Source of the DNA: Nitrospinae bacterium RIFCSPLOWO2_12_FULL_45_22 | GTDB taxonomy: Bacteria > 2-12-FULL-45-22 | Reading direction: 5' to 3' | Length of the DNA stretch: 7,105 bases | Assembly: GCA_001803565.1 (NCBI GenBank) | Contig: MHDQ01000093.1 | Span: 1 to 7,105 of the forward strand | Shown: piece after piece, positions 4,898 to 7,105 of the stretch | How positions within the stretch are numbered: the stretch's first letter is position 1 | Layout of the letters: each line of letters starts with the position of its first letter | Notes under the pieces: generated by a model | Seen by the model: only the letters and a program-made list of their open reading frames with translations | What the model was told of the DNA's origin: nothing | The model's database searches: none | Position numbers and translations under genes: made by a program

Positions 4898-6904
4898 TTA
4901 AAAATTAGCATTGAAAGTTAAATAAAATAGATTCCGGTCGTAGTTTCTATCAGTAGGGGCTGCCCTTCCAATATTGGAATTATTGGTTATATCCCGGTAC
5001 CTGAGGGAGACCTTGAAGTGGTCAAATATCTCCCGGGATATCTCGATGGAATAAGTAAAGCGGTTATCCCCTCTCTCCCTGAATAGATTCGTTCTGTTCT
5101 CATACAGTACCGGGATTAACATATTCTCTGTTTTTATAAAGTTGGGCCTTCCGAGGGTATCAAAGGGCCTTTGATCATGATAGATATACTGGTCAAGGGA
5201 TGAGTAGTTCCTTATCAAATATTCACCAGTTAAGTTGATATTGATGCTAAATATTAGGGGAAGGGAAAGCCGGGCTGATATTTCATGGCCGCTATAGGAA
5301 TAAGACTGGAAGAAGGGAAATTCTTCTGTCCCTTGCTCTTCCACCGGAGGAAGATAGGGGTCTCCTGGCCTAAACCCCTTCCTGCCCAACAGAAATGGCT
5401 GGGTTCCAGTCCGGTCATTTAAATCTTCCTCGGTATATTTATAGCTCAGCGTTAGAAGCCCCTTCCGGTTCATAAAATAGAAATACTGGGATAAGGAGGC
5501 AGTCCGCCTTATCCCTTCTAGATAGTCGTAGTCTGAACCTTTGGCATTTATCCACTGATAAGACAACTCCATCTTGGTAAACAAATTCCTTGTCTCCGTA
5601 AAGGTTATGCCTGGGGTAACTTTGTTGCTGGTTTGGTAGGGTTTATCATCCAGGTAATAGAAATACTTCTCGTATTCGAGTCCAAAAACTAATGGATCAA
5701 GTTTATATCTGGTATATAGCCTCCCGAAATGTCCCTGAAAATCGAATTCTTTCAGGTCTCTATATTGATCCTGGTAGAAGATATAGCGGGCACCTAGAGT
5801 AAGGTCGGGCCGGTTTATAAATTTGTACTCGCCCAAAAGGGTAGTATTTAACAGATTATCCGACTCCTGTGAGGTCTGATCCCCTGAGGAAAAGAGGGTT
5901 ACATTAGAATCGGACTGGCCGTTAGCATCAATACTCAATCGCCATCTTTTTCTGCTTCGCCTGGCCTCTTTGATCAGGTCAAGGTATCTCACGGCAGCAT
6001 CCTTGTATTTTGTCTTTCCTGCGATGGCCTTCTTGAACTCCATCTCTGCCCTATCTTCGTCCCCAGTCTGGAGAGCAGCTATACCGGTAAAGAAGATGAA
6101 CTTACCTTCTTCTGGTTTTAACACCCGGGCAGCGTCCAGGGAGTTAACAGCCGCCGGATAATTTCCCAATTTATAGTAGGTATAGCCCAGGTAATAGTAG
6201 ATAGCTGCCTCATTGGTACTGGCGACCGAGGCCTGTTCAAACTCCCGCACAGCACCCTTATAGTCACCCCTTTTAAACTTCTCTATACCCCTAGAATAGG
6301 ATACTTGTCCCTCTTCCTTGAGGATGGTATCCATTCTACCTTTCTCAATGGAATCCATCACCCGGCGCGCCTCTTCCCTCAATTCCGTTGAAGATTCCAT
6401 ATTTATAACCTTGGAGAACTCTTTTTTGGCCATTATTCCCAGGCCAGCCATGAAATATGTCATGCCCATGTTGAAATGGGAGTTAGCGGTCAGAGAAGGT
6501 TCAAGCCTGGCGGATTGCTTAAAAGAAGAGATGGCGTCATTCCAATTACCCATCTCATAATAGACAATTCCCAGTACATAATGGACAACACCTTCCTCGG
6601 GGTGGGTCTTCAGGATAATCTGGCACTCATCTACGGAAGATTGGTAATTCTTCAATTTGAGATAGGCTAAAGCCAGGTCAAGGCGGGTCTTAGTATTCGC
6701 TGGGTTTTCAGACAGAATGAGCTTTAATTCCTCTACTGCCTTTGCGTACTCCGCCTTTTTCAAGAATTCCTCTGCCGTTAATAGATGCGGGGAAGGGTTG
6801 GCTGCCAGGTTCTCTTTATCAGACCCGGCATATCCCTTATTGAGGCTGCCCAGGATCAACATAAAAACTAATATGAATAGCTTTGATGATTTATCTTTTC
6901 CCAT
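4898..6904 (-). CDS. TPR protein with C-terminal outer-membrane beta-barrel
   Basis: The preferred start is the ATG at 6902-6904, giving 668 residues with a normal signal peptide (MGKDKSSKLFILVFMLILG...GYAG). An in-frame ATG at 6938-6940 adds 12 residues before it; neither start has a good ribosome binding site. Residues about 40-310 form roughly seven TPR units, for example YVLGIVYYEMGNWNDAISSF, IEKFKRGDYKGAVREFEQA and YYYLGYTYYKLGNYPAAVNS. From residue about 321 (RWRLSIDANGQSDSNVTLF) to the end, alternating aromatic/hydrophobic and polar strands with acidic loops indicate a beta-barrel. The last strand, LFYLTFNANF, ends in Phe like a BAM recognition signal. The periplasmic-TPR plus barrel plan is shared with Slam lipoprotein exporters and PgaA/BcsC-type exopolysaccharide porins; I cannot assign it to one of these. 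It is the first complete gene of the envelope operon and may act as exporter or scaffold for the proteins encoded after it. Confidence 0.85.
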   Translation of the reverse strand: MGKDKSSKLFILVFMLILGSLNKGYAGSDKENLAANPSPHLLTAEEFLKKAEYAKAVEELKLILSENPANTKTRLDLALAYLKLKNYQSSVDECQIILKTHPEEGVVHYVLGIVYYEMGNWNDAISSFKQSARLEPSLTANSHFNMGMTYFMAGLGIMAKKEFSKVINMESSTELREEARRVMDSIEKGRMDTILKEEGQVSYSRGIEKFKRGDYKGAVREFEQASVASTNEAAIYYYLGYTYYKLGNYPAAVNSLDAARVLKPEEGKFIFFTGIAALQTGDEDRAEMEFKKAIAGKTKYKDAAVRYLDLIKEARRSRKRWRLSIDANGQSDSNVTLFSSGDQTSQESDNLLNTTLLGEYKFINRPDLTLGARYIFYQDQYRDLKEFDFQGHFGRLYTRYKLDPLVFGLEYEKYFYYLDDKPYQTSNKVTPGITFTETRNLFTKMELSYQWINAKGSDYDYLEGIRRTASLSQYFYFMNRKGLLTLSYKYTEEDLNDRTGTQPFLLGRKGFRPGDPYLPPVEEQGTEEFPFFQSYSYSGHEISARLSLPLIFSININLTGEYLIRNYSSLDQYIYHDQRPFDTLGRPNFIKTENMLIPVLYENRTNLFRERGDNRFTYSIEISREIFDHFKVSLRYRDITNNSNIGRAAPTDRNYDRNLFYLTFNANF

Positions 6905-6958
6905 CCCCAATAATTTGTCTCTGATTATAACCGAGCGCATAAGAGATTTAGCTGGGAT

Positions 6959-7059
6959 CTATACCTTTGCCTGGCACATTACTGTGCCCTGCTTTATCTC
7001 TTTTACTTCGCCACCCAGCTTTCTCAGCAAAAGATTGCACCAGTATCTCTTTCAGCCAT
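6959..7059 (-). pseudogene. Possible frameshifted small ORF upstream of the TPR gene
   Basis: The ATG at 7057-7059 follows GAAGAGGGATTGAG, a good ribosome binding site, but its frame closes after 11 residues (MAERDTGAIFC). One extra base in the TTTT run just before the stop would continue it as LLRKLGGEVKEIKQGTV and MCQAKV, ending at the TAG at 6959-6961. GEVKEIKQGTV resembles the N-terminal part of a TOBE/Mop domain, and MCQAKV resembles the first residues of CooT-type nickel proteins. Both matches are too short to be decisive. It could also be leader sequence with chance coding character. Confidence 0.25.
6973..6988. promoter_or_regulatory. 16-bp palindrome GGCACA-TTAC-TGTGCC
   Basis: GGCACA (6973-6978) and TGTGCC (6983-6988) are perfect reverse complements around four bases. 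The palindrome lies 33 bases upstream of the outer possible start of the TPR gene and could be an operator or a small RNA hairpin. No regulator gene is visible, so no protein is proposed. Confidence 0.3.
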
Positions 7060-7072
7060 CTCAATCCCTCTT

Positions 7073-7105
7073 CTAGAAGCTAACGGTTTCCCGCTCTGCC
7101 ATCAG
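7073..7105 (-). CDS. Possible C-terminal end of an upstream gene
   Basis: On the minus strand one frame is open from the window edge and closes at the TAG at 7073-7075, reading LMAERETVSF. A ribosome binding site and ATG follow within 14 bases, the spacing expected between operon genes. Ten codons are too few to identify a product, and another frame could be the real one. Confidence 0.25.
   Translation of the reverse strand: MMAERETVSF

Noticed and set aside
4836-4898. Longer N-terminus for the thioredoxin starting at 4898, overlapping the TPR stop codon
   Set aside because: The extension would place about 20 residues before a clear lipoprotein signal, and a GGAGG site lies inside it, ahead of the shorter start.
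6717-7076. Plus-strand open frame of 119 codons
   Set aside because: It is mostly antisense to the signal peptide and first TPRs of the TPR protein, with no ribosome binding site or domain.

Overview
The window reads almost entirely from the minus strand. It suggests an anaerobic, diderm (outer-membrane) bacterium of moderate GC content. The anaerobic signal is a double-cubane-cluster type reductase of the 2-hydroxyacyl-CoA dehydratase superfamily beside a DsrE-like sulfur protein. The diderm signal is a TPR protein with a C-terminal outer-membrane beta-barrel ending in phenylalanine, plus a lipobox-bearing thioredoxin. The phylum cannot be fixed from the sequence. The intergenic 'TTAGCCACGGATGAACAC' and 'GACACAAAGACACCAAGG' motifs look like dispersed repeats that I associate with several uncultured anaerobic lineages.

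Layout, in minus-strand transcription order from the right end. (1) 6941-7105: probable last codons of an upstream gene, then a short region with a good ribosome binding site but a broken frame, and a 16-bp palindrome. (2) 6904-2319: a four-gene envelope operon. It encodes a TPR plus outer-membrane barrel protein, a TlpA/ResA-like lipoprotein thioredoxin, a short acidic exported protein, and an exported protein with an Ig-like domain and two rhodanese modules each preceded by an acidic EF-hand-like loop. (3) 2242-2270: a strong sigma70-type promoter, followed by an imperfect inverted repeat of about 180 bp (2055-2236) that would form the leader of the next transcript. (4) 2031-535: a double-cubane-cluster reductase, then a very small TOBE/Mop-like gene interrupted by a one-base frameshift in a run of five A. 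(5) 534-321: a noncoding stretch with two competing hairpins and more repeat debris. (6) 320-1: the N-terminal 106 residues of a DsrE-family protein that runs off the left edge.

How the genes may work together (inference). The envelope operon combines an outer-membrane barrel with periplasmic TPRs, a thiol-disulfide reductase and a rhodanese-type sulfur carrier. This points to redox or sulfur handling, or assisted secretion, at the outer membrane, with the small acidic protein as a possible client. The reductase and the DsrE-like protein are cytoplasmic and may belong to a separate low-potential electron or sulfur module. Neither the ATPase activator usually paired with the reductase nor any tRNA, rRNA, CRISPR or transposase gene is visible.
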